NCBI GenBank assembly: GCA_031769625.1
Contig: JAUIMM010000642.1
Coordinates: forward strand, 1 to 64,000
Reading direction: 5' to 3'
DNA: 64,000 bases
Source of the DNA: Taudactylus pleione
Taxonomy: Eukaryota > Chordata > Amphibia > Anura > Myobatrachidae
The notes under the pieces are model-generated. The model was not told the DNA's origin. It ran no database searches and saw only the letters and a program-made list of their open reading frames with translations. A program made the position numbers and the translations under genes. Below, in pieces: positions 1-10,200 of the stretch (its first letter is position 1; each line of letters starts with the position of its first letter).

Positions 1-840
1 TGCTGAAGGATGATTCTTTGTGAGTCACGAGGCTTCCACCATCTTGGTCCTCTTATAGGACAACCTTGTAAGAGCCTCCGGCTAATCTTGGGCACTAATT
101 TATTTACAATGCAGAGTAAAAATAAAGTGTTATTTTCCTTGTGCTAAAAATTCATAATAAATATATTTTCAAATTGACTTTACTTGATGCGGTCTTTCCT
201 TTTTTTCATAATGGAGTCTCTTAGAAGGTTAAGAGGCTGTGAGGTCTACTATCCTGTTAATAGAATTGAGATTTGATAATCTTCGCACTACATAATAGTT
301 TAAGGTTATGACCTAATGGCAATGTGCAGGATATGGCGGTGGTACATGATGTCATTGGGGAAGTGGTCAAGTCTAGAAAGGACACAAAAAATAAAAGAGA
401 TCAGGTGAAACAGAAATAATATAAAATGTTTTCTAACATACAGTATATACTCTTCTGTGCTGGACAAAATGAAGCAAACGACATATGGAAGGTTATAGTC
501 CCTTTAAGTAGCAAATATTTAAGATGGTTTTCAAGGCATTTCTTAAAGAGGTCGGATACCCTGTCCAATTGCATTATTTAATGCAATCATCCTGCAGACT
601 TGGAAGCAGTGGGGTGCACTTGCAGAACAGGTAGCCATTCTGAATGGATGAAAAATGGCATAATTGGCTCACAATAACTTACGAGATGCCTAATTGTGTC
701 TGCCAATACCCAGGCAATTGCTCAATGTCATGATCCTGTGCTGTTGACACCATAAGAAGAAAACCCAAAGCATGGGGTCCTCCTGTCACCTAGTCCAAGC
801 ATATTCTGCAGGGGATGTGTGCCTCTTCCCTAGGAAAAAA
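1..840. other. Unit segment 1: AT-rich non-coding stretch
   Basis: No gene is seen. It holds AATAAA at 121-126 and 156-161, the palindrome AGTATATACT at 442-451, and a 9-bp inverted repeat at 568-587. The polymorphic CpG sites at 28 and 190 and the C/T site at 588 lie here. TGAGTCA at 21-27 matches an AP-1 site, but such 7-mers are common by chance. The same segment occurs once per unit. Confidence 0.8.
568..587. repeat. Perfect inverted repeat, 9-bp arms, 2-base spacer
   Basis: ATTGCATTA and TAATGCAAT flank TT. Position 588 is C in some units and T in others. T pairs with the A at 567 and lengthens the arms to 10 bp (units 4, 5, 7, 8, 14, 15, 17, 18). The arms resemble POU or C/EBP half-sites, without proof of binding. 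Present in all 18 units. Confidence 0.85.
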
Positions 841-901
841 AAACAGCCAGAGGCATCACTAGGGTCTTTGGAGCCTAGGACAAGTTGAGAAGAACTGCGT
901 G

Positions 902-919
902 CCCCCCCGGCCCCCCCCA
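902..919. repeat. Split C-tract (C7-GG-C8 here; C7-GG-C7 in most units)
   Basis: Two C-runs split by GG; on the minus strand these are G-runs separated by CC. A and T2 units have C7-GG-C7 except unit 1. T3 units have C11-GA-C7 (units 11 and 12), C10-A-C7 (13) and C13-GA-C7 (16). The longer tracts could supply four runs of three or more G on the minus strand, the requirement for a G-quadruplex. This is also the main source of unit length variation. Confidence 0.85.
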
Positions 920-942
920 TAGACACATAGAGAAAAGCATTT

Positions 943-963
943 CTGCGCGCCTCTGGCGCGCAG
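943..963. repeat. Perfect hairpin, 9-bp GC-rich arms, loop TCT
   Basis: Arms CTGCGCGCC (943-951) and GGCGCGCAG (955-963) are exact reverse complements around the 3-base loop TCT. Most A and T2 units have this form, including units 2, 3, 4, 5, 6, 7, 8, 9 and 14. Four other units carry the loop as AGA, and T3 units have a C-to-T change in the right arm. Such a stem with a tiny loop can extrude or stall replication; that is inference. Confidence 0.9.
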
Positions 964-972
964 CAAAAAAAT

Positions 973-1037
973 GGGTGTGGTCACATACCGAAGGGGCGTG
1001 GCCACTAAAAATGGGGCGTGCCAACATGACACGCCAC
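973..1037. promoter_or_regulatory. Cluster of GC-box/CACCC-like motifs
   Basis: GGGTGTGGTC begins at 973, GGGGCGTGGCC at 993, GGGGCGTGCC at 1013, and GGCGTG in inverted orientation (CACGCC) at 1030-1035. These match the general SP/KLF recognition pattern. GGCGTG at 1015-1020 and CACGCC at 1030-1035 also form a short inverted repeat. The cluster is present in every complete unit. Function is not shown; the motifs may simply belong to an old repeat element. Confidence 0.35.
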
Positions 1038-1348
1038 CCATTTCTCGTCACTCTGGGAACATTACTTTCTATTCCATATACACCTTACCGATGCGGTGGT
1101 TTCTCACAATGTGGAACCCCTGAAGAAATATATCCTCCATGGGAAGACAGCGTCTGCAGTCGGCATTCATTATTCATGTAGGGCACATCGTCCAGAAGAT
1201 GCCTGTTTGTGTGGGAATATTAACAAGGTCATCAACTTACAACAGCGGTTCAACCACACTCATTCCCCCTGTGTATTTCCTGCCCCCTGCATCTCTTAGC
1301 CATACCATCTCCCCCTGCATCGTCTCTCAGCACATCATAACCTCCCCA

Positions 1349-1391
1349 GACACACACACACTGACAAAAGCGTACACAGACACGCACACCT
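1349..1391. repeat. CA-rich microsatellite-like stretch
   Basis: An interrupted AC repeat (ACACACACAC core, then GTACACAGACACGCACACC). A-class units share one form. T3 units 11, 12 and 16 have an interrupted core with CATACACAAAC or CAGACACAAAC, and unit 13 has GAGACACAC. The tract is a useful class marker. Confidence 0.8.
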
Positions 1392-1434
1392 CTTTCACAA
1401 AAATGCAGCCAGCCAAATAAATAAAACGGCTTGC

Positions 1435-1472
1435 GTATGCAGGCACTTTTAGCACTACAAGTGCCTGCATAC
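1435..1472. repeat. Perfect inverted repeat, 14-bp arms, 10-base loop
   Basis: GTATGCAGGCACTT at 1435-1448 and AAGTGCCTGCATAC at 1459-1472 are exact reverse complements around a 10-base loop. Imperfect pairing extends slightly outside. I saw the arms unchanged in all 18 units. It is too short for a typical animal microRNA precursor. It could be a fold-back end of an old transposon or a structured segment of a non-coding transcript. Confidence 0.85.
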
Positions 1473-1586
1473 CCATGGCTGAAAAAGCATGGTGAAGCTT
1501 GAAGAAATCACCCAGGACCTGCTGGGACCTGTAGTGCCACAGAAAAAAACACATATAAACTAGATATGCGTGCCAGACCATTTTTG

Positions 1587-1687
1587 CTGGATTTGGATTT
1601 GGCTCTGATTCGTCGTCCGGCCTTGGATTTGGATTTGCCAAAGCGCCATGACTGGTTTTGGATTTGAATTTAGATTTGGATTTTTTT
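1587..1687. repeat. Degenerate ATTTGG hexamer tract
   Basis: Repeated GGATTTGGATTTGG blocks separated by CTCTGATTCGTCGTCCGG and CCAAAGCGCCATGAC, ending in a run of seven T. On the minus strand this reads as AATCCAAATCC and creates a low-complexity Asn-Pro/Lys-Ser stop-free stretch that is not a convincing gene. Unit 7 has a private G-to-C at 23304 in this tract. Confidence 0.75.
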
Positions 1688-1690
1688 ACA

Positions 1691-1934
1691 AAAATTGACA
1701 AAGAAAGCTAAAATCACATAATTTGGGCATTTTTTTGTTCCTAGAGTATTATTAACCTCAATAACATTCATTTCCAGTCATTTACAGTCAATTTAGACCA
1801 CCTCACATCTCACAATATTATTTTCACCATGATTGGCCAAAGGCTGCAGTGAGCTGGCAGGTTACTAAGCGACAGAGTGGCGGCACAGACACCGCAGTTT
1901 AAAGCACATCTATGAAACATTGCCACTGACTACT
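1691..1934. other. Unit segment 3: non-coding spacer
   Basis: No gene or long repeat seen. It contains GATTGGCCAA (CCAAT-like on the minus strand) near 1831-1840 and short CAGTCATTTACAGTCA direct repeats near 1776-1791. Unit 4 has a private C-to-A here (12611). Confidence 0.6.
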
Positions 1935-2103
1935 GAGTCACAGTACTTGTGTGTTACGGACACACAGAGGGCTAAGGCCCAATGAGTCACGGTGCATGTA
2001 AACACAGTGGGCTATGGCCCAAGGAATCACAGTACTTGTATACACAGTGGGGTACAGCTCAAGGAGTCAAGGTGCTTGTATACACAGTGGGGTACAGCAC
2101 AAA
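1935..2103. repeat. Minisatellite, 40-bp period (one 49-bp and three 40-bp copies)
   Basis: Copies are 1935-1983 (49 bp, with about 9 extra bases), 1984-2023, 2024-2063 and 2064-2103. Each begins GAGTCA or GAATCA and contains a CACAGTGGG-type core. The first copies include TGAGTCAC, an AP-1-like match. In 3,614-bp units the block starts 1,932 bases after the unit start. Units 15-18 share C-to-A in the first copy (CTAAGGACC). Unit 13 has one 40-bp copy fewer. Confidence 0.9.
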
Positions 2104-2181
2104 AAAAAAAGTGTTTTTTTTTACTTTTTAAACTTTTAAATCTCTTCAATTTTTTTTTTACTTTTAAACTTTGTTTTTTTT
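2101..2181. repeat. Homopolymer A/T block with A-run/T-run hairpin
   Basis: Ten A (2101-2110), GTG, nine T (2114-2122), then T-runs of ten (2150-2159) and eight (2174-2181). The A-run and first T-run are complementary around GTG. The A-run is 10 in most units and 9 in units 15, 17 and 18. Unit 4 has CA-to-AC inside this block. Confidence 0.85.
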
Positions 2182-2192
2182 GCACACACAGC
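2174..2192 (+). promoter_or_regulatory. Candidate 3' splice site
   Basis: A T-rich tract is followed by TGCACACACAG and then C, with the AG at 2190-2191. The long pyrimidine run and CAG end are a good match to the vertebrate acceptor consensus. The site is conserved in all units (next at 5804-5805). No transcript evidence is available from sequence. Confidence 0.35.
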
Positions 2193-3159
2193 CACTTGTG
2201 AGTCTGGACACAGCCCCTTTAATCAGAATATAGCGCAGCATACATCAGCGAGCAGTGTCCCCCCTTACACAGTCACTTTGCCAGCACAGCCAACTCTAAA
2301 TGACCCCCAGAGTGTACGTATATTTAGCACAGTGGGCCTATTCTGTATAGTGGCCAAGCATAACAGGGATATATTGCATACTGATCAAAAGTTACATTAG
2401 GCTAAATTGAATATTTATCAATCCTAAAAGTCTACTGTATAATGGGCAAAATCGGTCCTCCACTGTATATTCATCATTGCCAATTCTATTCTATACTGGG
2501 AACAGAGACTATTGGGGAGATTCAAAAAGAAGCACGTTTCCATCAGAATATTGCACGCTGATGTAATGCTGGTCATCCTGCAGGAAAACCTCGCTCGGCT
2601 TTGCTCACACCTATAGAGGTGCAGAAATAACTAGCCTTGGCCTAGCTATTAATGTCATTTCAATTTATAAACATCCTAGCAGTATTTTCATATTAATTGT
2701 GTTTTTTATTTTCATTTAATCCCTTGCTTGTTTTCTACCCAAGTAGCAGTCTTGAAAAATAAAAATTGGACAGAAGCAGCAGGTTAATGAAATGAGAAAG
2801 AGCTGATAGGAACTGATTGATTAAATGAGTGGATGCAGTAAAAGAGAACTTTGGCGAATAAGGAGAAGGCAAAGGGACAGATGTGTAATAATAATAATAA
2901 ATGGCAGGTGTATCATGGGAAGCAGAGGTGATGGAGAATATAAAAATATCACACATCAGTAGAGATTATTTTGTGCACTTCTCCTTTAAGGAATGTAGAA
3001 CACGAGTGAGGTCATGCTGTGATGTCATAATGGTAACTCTTTGCCGTTGCTCACTCTTAACCGCCCAGGACACTGACATAGCATTATCATTGCTGGCATT
3101 AACATACTCCAAATACATCTCTTGCACCCAGCCCACTGAGGGAAAAATATCCTCTTGAG
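2192..3159 (+). other. Unit segment 4: exon-like non-coding stretch between acceptor and donor candidates
   Basis: 968 bp bounded by a good acceptor and a near-consensus donor. It contains no long open frame; the best is 85 codons at 2901-3158 and ends one base before the donor's GAG. Other contents: TATAAAAA at 2939-2946, a (TAA)5 microsatellite at 2886-2900, and the near-palindrome TCCTTTAAGGA near 2981-2992. If the array is transcribed through, splicing would join these segments from consecutive units. That is a hypothesis only. Confidence 0.3.
2886..2900. repeat. (TAA)5 microsatellite
   Basis: Five TAA repeats. The copy number appears constant across the units. The G-to-T variant shared by units 15 and 17 lies a few bases upstream. 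Confidence 0.85.
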
Positions 3160-3165
3160 GTAAGT
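3157..3165 (+). promoter_or_regulatory. Candidate 5' splice site
   Basis: GAG followed by GTAAGT, with the GT at 3160-3161. It matches the vertebrate donor consensus at all intronic positions +1 to +6 and is complementary to the U1 snRNA 5' end. Conserved in all 17 complete units. With the next unit's acceptor it would define an intron of 2,646 bp (3160-5805). Confidence 0.4.
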
Positions 3166-3424
3166 ATCTCATCAAAGACAAGGGCGTTTCACTTGGATGT
3201 GCCTGCAGACTTGGAGCTTGACTACCCTATAATATGACCTTGAGCTTGTTTATTTCTATAATTGGAGGTTCTAGCAGCACAGCACATCTATCGCAATGTA
3301 GTAGCCATTCGGGTAAACTCGGTGCTTCTCAAAAGGGGATGACCAACCTCTTCAGAAAATTGCGCAGCTTTGTGAGGAATGTAAATTGGGTAATGTCAGG
3401 AGATGTGGACAGGAACTATATTAA

Positions 3425-3438
3425 TGACGTCAGCCAAT
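3425..3438 (+). promoter_or_regulatory. CRE plus CCAAT composite motif
   Basis: TGACGTCA (3425-3432), a full palindromic cAMP-response element, is separated by one base from CCAAT (3434-3438). Both are kept in every complete unit, although nearby CpGs vary. CREB/ATF and NF-Y sites occur together in many vertebrate promoters. Activity here is unproven, and no clear TATA box or start site follows. Confidence 0.4.
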
Positions 3439-3463
3439 GTTATTTATTAATGTGGTAAACTGT

Positions 3464-3498
3464 ATACTGTATTTTAGTGTCAAATGTTCATACAGTAT
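3464..3498. repeat. Inverted repeat, 9-bp arms, 17-base spacer
   Basis: ATACTGTAT (3464-3472) and ATACAGTAT (3490-3498) are exact reverse complements just after the CRE/CCAAT motif. AT-rich and conserved in the units I compared. No function inferred. Confidence 0.75.
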
Positions 3499-3616
3499 TT
3501 TAAATAAGTTTGGAAATATAACTCTGCATAGCCTCCTAGTGCCCAGAGGGACAGGCAATCCTTCAAGCCATGGGTCCCCAGAGGTTTCCTCCACAGGGGG
3601 TTTTTCCTCTCCTGAG

Positions 3617-6600
3617 TGCTGAAGGATGATTCTTTGTGAGTCATGAGGCTTCCACCATCTTGGTCCTCTTATAGGACAACCTTGTAAGAGCCTCCGGCTA
3701 ATCTTGGGCACTAATTTATTTACAATGCAGAGTAAAAATAAAGTGTTATTTTCCTTGTGCTAAAAATTCATAATAAATATATTTTCAAATTGACTTTACT
3801 TGATGTGGTCTTTCCTTTTTTTCATAATGGAGTCTCTTAGAAGGTTAAGAGGCTGTGAGGTCTACTATCCTGTTAATAGAATTGAGATTTGATAATCTTC
3901 GCACTACATAATAGTTTAAGGTTATGACCTAATGGCAATGTGCAGGATATGGCGGTGGTACATGATGTCATTGGGGAAGTGGTCAAGTCTAGAAAGGACA
4001 CAAAAAATAAAAGAGATCAGGTGAAACAGAAATAATATAAAATGTTTTCTAACATACAGTATATACTCTTCTGTGCTGGACAAAATGAAGCAAACGACAT
4101 ATGGAAGGTTATAGTCCCTTTAAGTAGCAAATATTTAAGATGGTTTTCAAGGCATTTCTTAAAGAGGTCGGATACCCTGTCCAATTGCATTATTTAATGC
4201 AATCATCCTGCAGACTTGGAAGCAGTGGGGTGCACTTGCAGAACAGGTAGCCATTCTGAATGGATGAAAAATGGCATAATTGGCTCACAATAACTTACGA
4301 GATGCCTAATTGTGTCTGCCAATACCCAGGCAATTGCTCAATGTCATGATCCTGTGCTGCTGACACCATAAGAAGAAAACCCAAAGCATGGGGTCCTCCT
4401 GTCACCTAGTCCAAGCATATTCTGCAGGGGATGTGTGCCTCTTCCCTAGGAAAAAAAACAGCCAGAGGCATCACTAGGGTCTTTGGAGCCTAGGACAAGT
4501 TGAGAAGAACTGCGTGCCCCCCCGGCCCCCCCATAGACACATAGAGAAAAGCATTTCTGCGCGCCTCTGGCGCGCAGCAAAAAAATGGGTGTGGTCACAT
4601 ACCGAAGGGGCGTGGCCACTAAAAATGGGGCGTGCCAACATGACACGCCACCCATTTCTCGTCACTCTGGGAACATTACTTTCTATTCCATATACACCTT
4701 ACCGATGCGGTGGTTTCTCACAATGTGGAACCCCTGAAGAAATATATCCTCCATGGGAAGACAGCGTCTGCAGTCGGCATTCATTATTCATGTAGGGCAC
4801 ATCGTCCAGAAGATGCCTGTTTGTGTGGGAATATTAACAAGGTCATCAACTTACAACAGCGGTTCAACCACACTCATTCCCCCTGTGTATTTCCTGCCCC
4901 CTGCATCTCTTAGCCATACCATCTCCCCCTGCATCGTCTCTCAGCACATCATAACCTCCCCAGACACACACACACTGACAAAAGCGTACACAGACACGCA
5001 CACCTCTTTCACAAAAATGCAGCCAGCCAAATAAATAAAACGGCTTGCGTATGCAGGCACTTTTAGCACTACAAGTGCCTGCATACCCATGGCTGAAAAA
5101 GCATGGTGAAGCTTGAAGAAATCACCCAGGACCTGCTGGGACCTGTAGTGCCACAGAAAAAAACACATATAAACTAGATATGCGTGCCAGACCATTTTTG
5201 CTGGATTTGGATTTGGCTCTGATTCGTCGTCCGGCCTTGGATTTGGATTTGCCAAAGCGCCATGACTGGTTTTGGATTTGAATTTAGATTTGGATTTTTT
5301 TACAAAAATTGACAAAGAAAGCTAAAATCACATAATTTGGGCATTTTTTTGTTCCTAGAGTATTATTAACCTCAATAACATTCATTTCCAGTCATTTACA
5401 GTCAATTTAGACCACCTCACATCTCACAATATTATTTTCACCATGATTGGCCAAAGGCTGCAGTGAGCTGGCAGGTTACTAAGCGACAGAGTGGCGGCAC
5501 AGACACCGCAGTTTAAAGCACATCTATGAAACATTGCCACTGACTACTGAGTCACAGTACTTGTGTGTTACGGACACACAGAGGGCTAAGGCCCAATGAG
5601 TCACGGTGCATGTAAACACAGTGGGCTATGGCCCAAGGAATCACAGTACTTGTATACACAGTGGGGTACAGCTCAAGGAGTCAAGGTGCTTGTATACACA
5701 GTGGGGTACAGCACAAAAAAAAAAGTGTTTTTTTTTACTTTTTAAACTTTTAAATCTCTTCAATTTTTTTTTTACTTTTAAACTTTGTTTTTTTTGCACA
5801 CACAGCCACTTGTGAGTCTGGACACAGCCCCTTTAATCAGAATATAGCGCAGCATACATCAGCGAGCAGTGTCCCCCCTTACACAGTCACTTTGCCAGCA
5901 CAGCCAACTCTAAATGACCCCCAGAGTGTACGTATATTTAGCACAGTGGGCCTATTCTGTATAGTGGCCAAGCATAACAGGGATATATTGCATACTGATC
6001 AAAAGTTACATTAGGCTAAATTGAATATTTATCAATCCTAAAAGTCTACTGTATAATGGGCAAAATCGGTCCTCCACTGTATATTCATCATTGCCAATTC
6101 TATTCTATACTGGGAACAGAGACTATTGGGGAGATTCAAAAAGAAGCACGTTTCCATCAGAATATTGCACGCTGATGTAATGCTGGTCATCCTGCAGGAA
6201 AACCTCGCTCGGCTTTGCTCACACCTATAGAGGTGCAGAAATAACTAGCCTTGGCCTAGCTATTAATGTCATTTCAATTTATAAACATCCTAGCAGTATT
6301 TTCATATTAATTGTGTTTTTTATTTTCATTTAATCCCTTGCTTGTTTTCTACCCAAGTAGCAGTCTTGAAAAATAAAAATTGGACAGAAGCAGCAGGTTA
6401 ATGAAATGAGAAAGAGCTGATAGGAACTGATTGATTAAATGAGTGGATGCAGTAAAAGAGAACTTTGGCGAATAAGGAGAAGGCAAAGGGACAGATGTGT
6501 AATAATAATAATAAATGGCAGGTGTATCATGGGAAGCAGAGGTGATGGAGAATATAAAAATATCACACATCAGTAGAGATTATTTTGTGCACTTCTCCTT

Positions 6601-7230
6601 TAAGGAATGTAGAACACGAGTGAGGTCATGCTGTGATGTCATAATGGTAACTCTTTGCCGTTGCTCACTCTTAACCGCCCAGGACACTGACATAGCATTA
6701 TCATTGCTGGCATTAACATACTCCAAATACATCTCTTGCACCCAGCCCACTGAGGGAAAAATATCCTCTTGAGGTAAGTATCTCATCAAAGACAAGGGCG
6801 TTTCACTTGGATGTGCCTGCAGACTTGGAGCTTGACTACCCTATAATATGACCTTGAGCTTGTTTATTTCTATAATTGGAGGTTCTAGCAGCACAGCACA
6901 TCTATCGCAATGTAGTAGCCATTCGGGTAAACTCGGTGCTTCTCAAAAGGGGATGACCAACCTCTTCAGAAAATTGCGCAGCTTTGTGAGGAATGTAAAT
7001 TGGGTAATGTCAGGAGATGTGGACAGGAACTATATTAATGACGTCAGCCAATGTTATTTATTAATGTGGTAAACTGTATACTGTATTTTAGTGTCAAATG
7101 TTCATACAGTATTTTAAATAAGTTTGGAAATATAACTCTGCATAGCCTCCTAGTGCCCAGAGGGACAGGCAATCCTTCAAGCCATGGGTCCCCAGAGGTT
7201 TCCTCCACAGGGGGTTTTTCCTCTCCTGAG
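3617..7230. repeat. Unit 2 (3,614 bp), A class
   Basis: Modal length. Unit position 28 is T, 190 is T and 588 is C, followed by the A-class block and hairpin loop TCT. It has a private C at 4360 (GTGCTGCTGAC, where every other unit has T). The 3' end is the T/A/G form. Only here and in units 1 and 10 does an A-class block follow C at position 588. Confidence 0.97.
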
Positions 7231-10200
7231 TGCTGAAGGATGATTCTTTGTGAGTCATGAGGCTTCCACCATCTTGGTCCTCTTATAGGACAACCTTGTA
7301 AGAGCCTCCGGCTAATCTTGGGCACTAATTTATTTACAATGCAGAGTAAAAATAAAGTGTTATTTTCCTTGTGCTAAAAATTCATAATAAATATATTTTC
7401 AAATTGACTTTACTTGATGTGGTCTTTCCTTTTTTTCATAATGGAGTCTCTTAGAAGGTTAAGAGGCTGTGAGGTCTACTATCCTGTTAATAGAATTGAG
7501 ATTTGATAATCTTCGCACTACATAATAGTTTAAGGTTATGACCTAATGGCAATGTGCAGGATATGGCGGTGGTACATGATGTCATTGGGGAAGTGGTCAA
7601 GTCTAGAAAGGACACAAAAAATAAAAGAGATCAGGTGAAACAGAAATAATATAAAATGTTTTCTAACATACAGTATATACTCTTCTGTGCTGGACAAAAT
7701 GAAGCAAACGACATATGGAAGGTTATAGTCCCTTTAAGTAGCAAATATTTAAGATGGTTTTCAAGGCATTTCTTAAAGAGGTCGGATACCCTGTCCAATT
7801 GCATTATTTAATGCAATCATCCTGCAGACTTGGAAGCAGTGGGGTGCACTTGCAGAACAGGTAGCCATTCTGAATGGATGAAAAATGGCATAATTGGCTC
7901 ACAATAACTTACGAGATGCCTAATTGTGTCTGCCAATACCCAGGCAATTGCTCAATGTCATGATCCTGTGCTGTTGACACCATAAGAAGAAAACCCAAAG
8001 CATGGGGTCCTCCTGTCACCTAGTCCAAGCATATTCTGCAGGGGATGTGTGCCTCTTCCCTAGGAAAAAAAACAGCCAGAGGCTTCACTAGGGTCTTGGG
8101 AGCCTAGGACAAGTTGAGAAGAACTGCGTGCCCCCCCGGCCCCCCCATAGACACATAGAGAAAAGTATTTCTGCGCGCCTCTGGCGCGCAGCAAAAAAAT
8201 GGGTGTGGTCACATACCGAAGGGGCGTGGCCACTAAAAATGGGGCGTGCCAACATGACACGCCACCCATTTCTCGTCACTCTGGGAACATTACTTTCTAT
8301 TCCATATACACCTTACCGATGCGGTGGTTTCTCACAATGTGGAACCCCTGAAGAAATATATCCTCCATGGGAAGACAGCGTCTGCAGTCGGCATTCATTA
8401 TTCATGTAGGGCACATCGTCCAGAAGATGCCTGTTTGTGTGGGAATATTAACAAGGTCATCAACTTACAACAGCGGTTCAACCACACTCATTCCCCCTGT
8501 GTATTTCCTGCCCCCTGCATCTCTTAGCCATACCATCTCCCCCTGCATCGTCTCTCAGCACATCATAACCTCCCCAGACACACACACACTGACAAAAGCG
8601 TACACAGACACGCACACCTCTTTCACAAAAATGCAGCCAGCCAAATAAATAAAACGGCTTGCGTATGCAGGCACTTTTAGCACTACAAGTGCCTGCATAC
8701 CCATGGCTGAAAAAGCATGGTGAAGCTTGAAGAAATCACCCAGGACCTGCTGGGACCTGTAGTGCCACAGAAAAAAACACATATAAACTAGATATGCGTG
8801 CCAGACCATTTTTGCTGGATTTGGATTTGGCTCTGATTCGTCGTCCGGCCTTGGATTTGGATTTGCCAAAGCGCCATGACTGGTTTTGGATTTGAATTTA
8901 GATTTGGATTTTTTTACAAAAATTGACAAAGAAAGCTAAAATCACATAATTTGGGCATTTTTTTGTTCCTAGAGTATTATTAACCTCAATAACATTCATT
9001 TCCAGTCATTTACAGTCAATTTAGACCACCTCACATCTCACAATATTATTTTCACCATGATTGGCCAAAGGCTGCAGTGAGCTGGCAGGTTACTAAGCGA
9101 CAGAGTGGCGGCACAGACACCGCAGTTTAAAGCACATCTATGAAACATTGCCACTGACTACTGAGTCACAGTACTTGTGTGTTACGGACACACAGAGGGC
9201 TAAGGCCCAATGAGTCACGGTGCATGTAAACACAGTGGGCTATGGCCCAAGGAATCACAGTACTTGTATACACAGTGGGGTACAGCTCAAGGAGTCAAGG
9301 TGCTTGTATACACAGTGGGGTACAGCACAAAAAAAAAAGTGTTTTTTTTTACTTTTTAAACTTTTAAATCTCTTCAATTTTTTTTTTACTTTTAAACTTT
9401 GTTTTTTTTGCACACACAGCCACTTGTGAGTCTGGACACAGCCCCTTTAATCAGAATATAGCGCAGCATACATCAGCGAGCAGTGTCCCCCCTTACACAG
9501 TCACTTTGCCAGCACAGCCAACTCTAAATGACCCCCAGAGTGTACGTATATTTAGCACAGTGGGCCTATTCTGTATAGTGGCCAAGCATAACAGGGATAT
9601 ATTGCATACTGATCAAAAGTTACATTAGGCTAAATTGAATATTTATCAATCCTAAAAGTCTACTGTATAATGGGCAAAATCGGTCCTCCACTGTATATTC
9701 ATCATTGCCAATTCTATTCTATACTGGGAACAGAGACTATTGGGGAGATTCAAAAAGAAGCACGTTTCCATCAGAATATTGCACGCTGATGTAATGCTGG
9801 TCATCCTGCAGGAAAACCTCGCTCGGCTTTGCTCACACCTATAGAGGTGCAGAAATAACTAGCCTTGGCCTAGCTATTAATGTCATTTCAATTTATAAAC
9901 ATCCTAGCAGTATTTTCATATTAATTGTGTTTTTTATTTTCATTTAATCCCTTGCTTGTTTTCTACCCAAGTAGCAGTCTTGAAAAATAAAAATTGGACA
10001 GAAGCAGCAGGTTAATGAAATGAGAAAGAGCTGATAGGAACTGATTGATTAAATGAGTGGATGCAGTAAAAGAGAACTTTGGCGAATAAGGAGAAGGCAA
10101 AGGGACAGATGTGTAATAATAATAATAAATGGCAGGTGTATCATGGGAAGCAGAGGTGATGGAGAATATAAAAATATCACACATCAGTAGAGATTATTTT

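Larger units (their letters stand above)
841..1690. other. Unit segment 2: GC/CA-rich block of different composition, possibly an old inserted element
   Basis: This block contrasts with its AT-rich flanks: C-tract, GC-box-like motifs, CA-rich stretch, inverted repeat and hexamer tract in succession. Most class-defining variation is concentrated between about 850 and 1360. The mixture resembles non-autonomous interspersed repeats of vertebrates, but I cannot name a family, and I see no clear terminal repeats or target-site duplication. It would have been captured before amplification, since every unit has it. Confidence 0.35.
1..3616. repeat. Unit 1 (3,616 bp), A class, mosaic
   Basis: Reference copy for the internal features below. 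It is 2 bases longer than the modal unit because of one extra A in the run at 836-844 and one extra C in the second half of the C-tract near 903-918. Early CpG markers are C at unit positions 28 and 190, like units 4, 5 and 8, but position 588 is C, like T-type units. It is therefore mosaic between 190 and 588. The later A-class block (GAGGCATCAC at about 850) and hairpin loop TCT follow. The 3' end carries the TGG/ACAGG/GGGGG form. Confidence 0.97.
3160..3616. other. Unit segment 5: non-coding end of the unit
   Basis: No gene seen. It contains the CRE/CCAAT composite, an inverted repeat at 3464-3498, and three linked variable sites: TGG/CGG (3453), ACAGG/ACGGG (3553) and GGGGG/GGGGA (3600). 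The state of these sites predicts the state of position 28 in the next unit, so the linked block crosses my arbitrary unit boundary. Confidence 0.7.

Noticed and set aside
21..27. AP-1-like TGAGTCA here and in the minisatellite.
   Set aside because: A 7-base match occurs often by chance, and there is no supporting context, so it is not called as a regulatory site.
1247..1255. GGTTCAACC, resembling a tRNA/Pol III B box.
   Set aside because: No A box at the right distance and no cloverleaf can be drawn around it.
1139..1420. 93-codon plus-strand frame overlapping the minus-strand frame.
   Set aside because: Low-complexity Ser/Thr/Pro/His composition from the CA-rich tract, no domain, overlapped by other frames, and no coding context.
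1327..1701. Longest stop-free frame per unit, 124 codons on the minus strand, present in every unit.
   Set aside because: It crosses the CA-rich and ATTTGG simple repeats and has no recognisable domain. Differences between units (Val/Leu and Val/Met/Leu near the C-terminus, Pro/Ala in unit 7) are replacements, so I see no sign of protein-level constraint. Its conservation only reflects array homogeneity.
2939..2946. TATAAAAA as a TATA box.
   Set aside because: AT-rich surroundings contain several similar strings and no initiator or supporting elements are clear.
2901..3158. 85-codon frame ending just before the candidate splice donor.
   Set aside because: No domain, no homologue I recognise, and overlapped on the opposite strand by another short frame. 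The splice-site proximity is noted, but coding is not supported.
3308..3323. CENP-B-box-like string (TTCG, A, CGG spacing).
   Set aside because: The spacing is off by one and the last base does not fit the TTCG-N4-A-N2-CGGG pattern. It is not a match.
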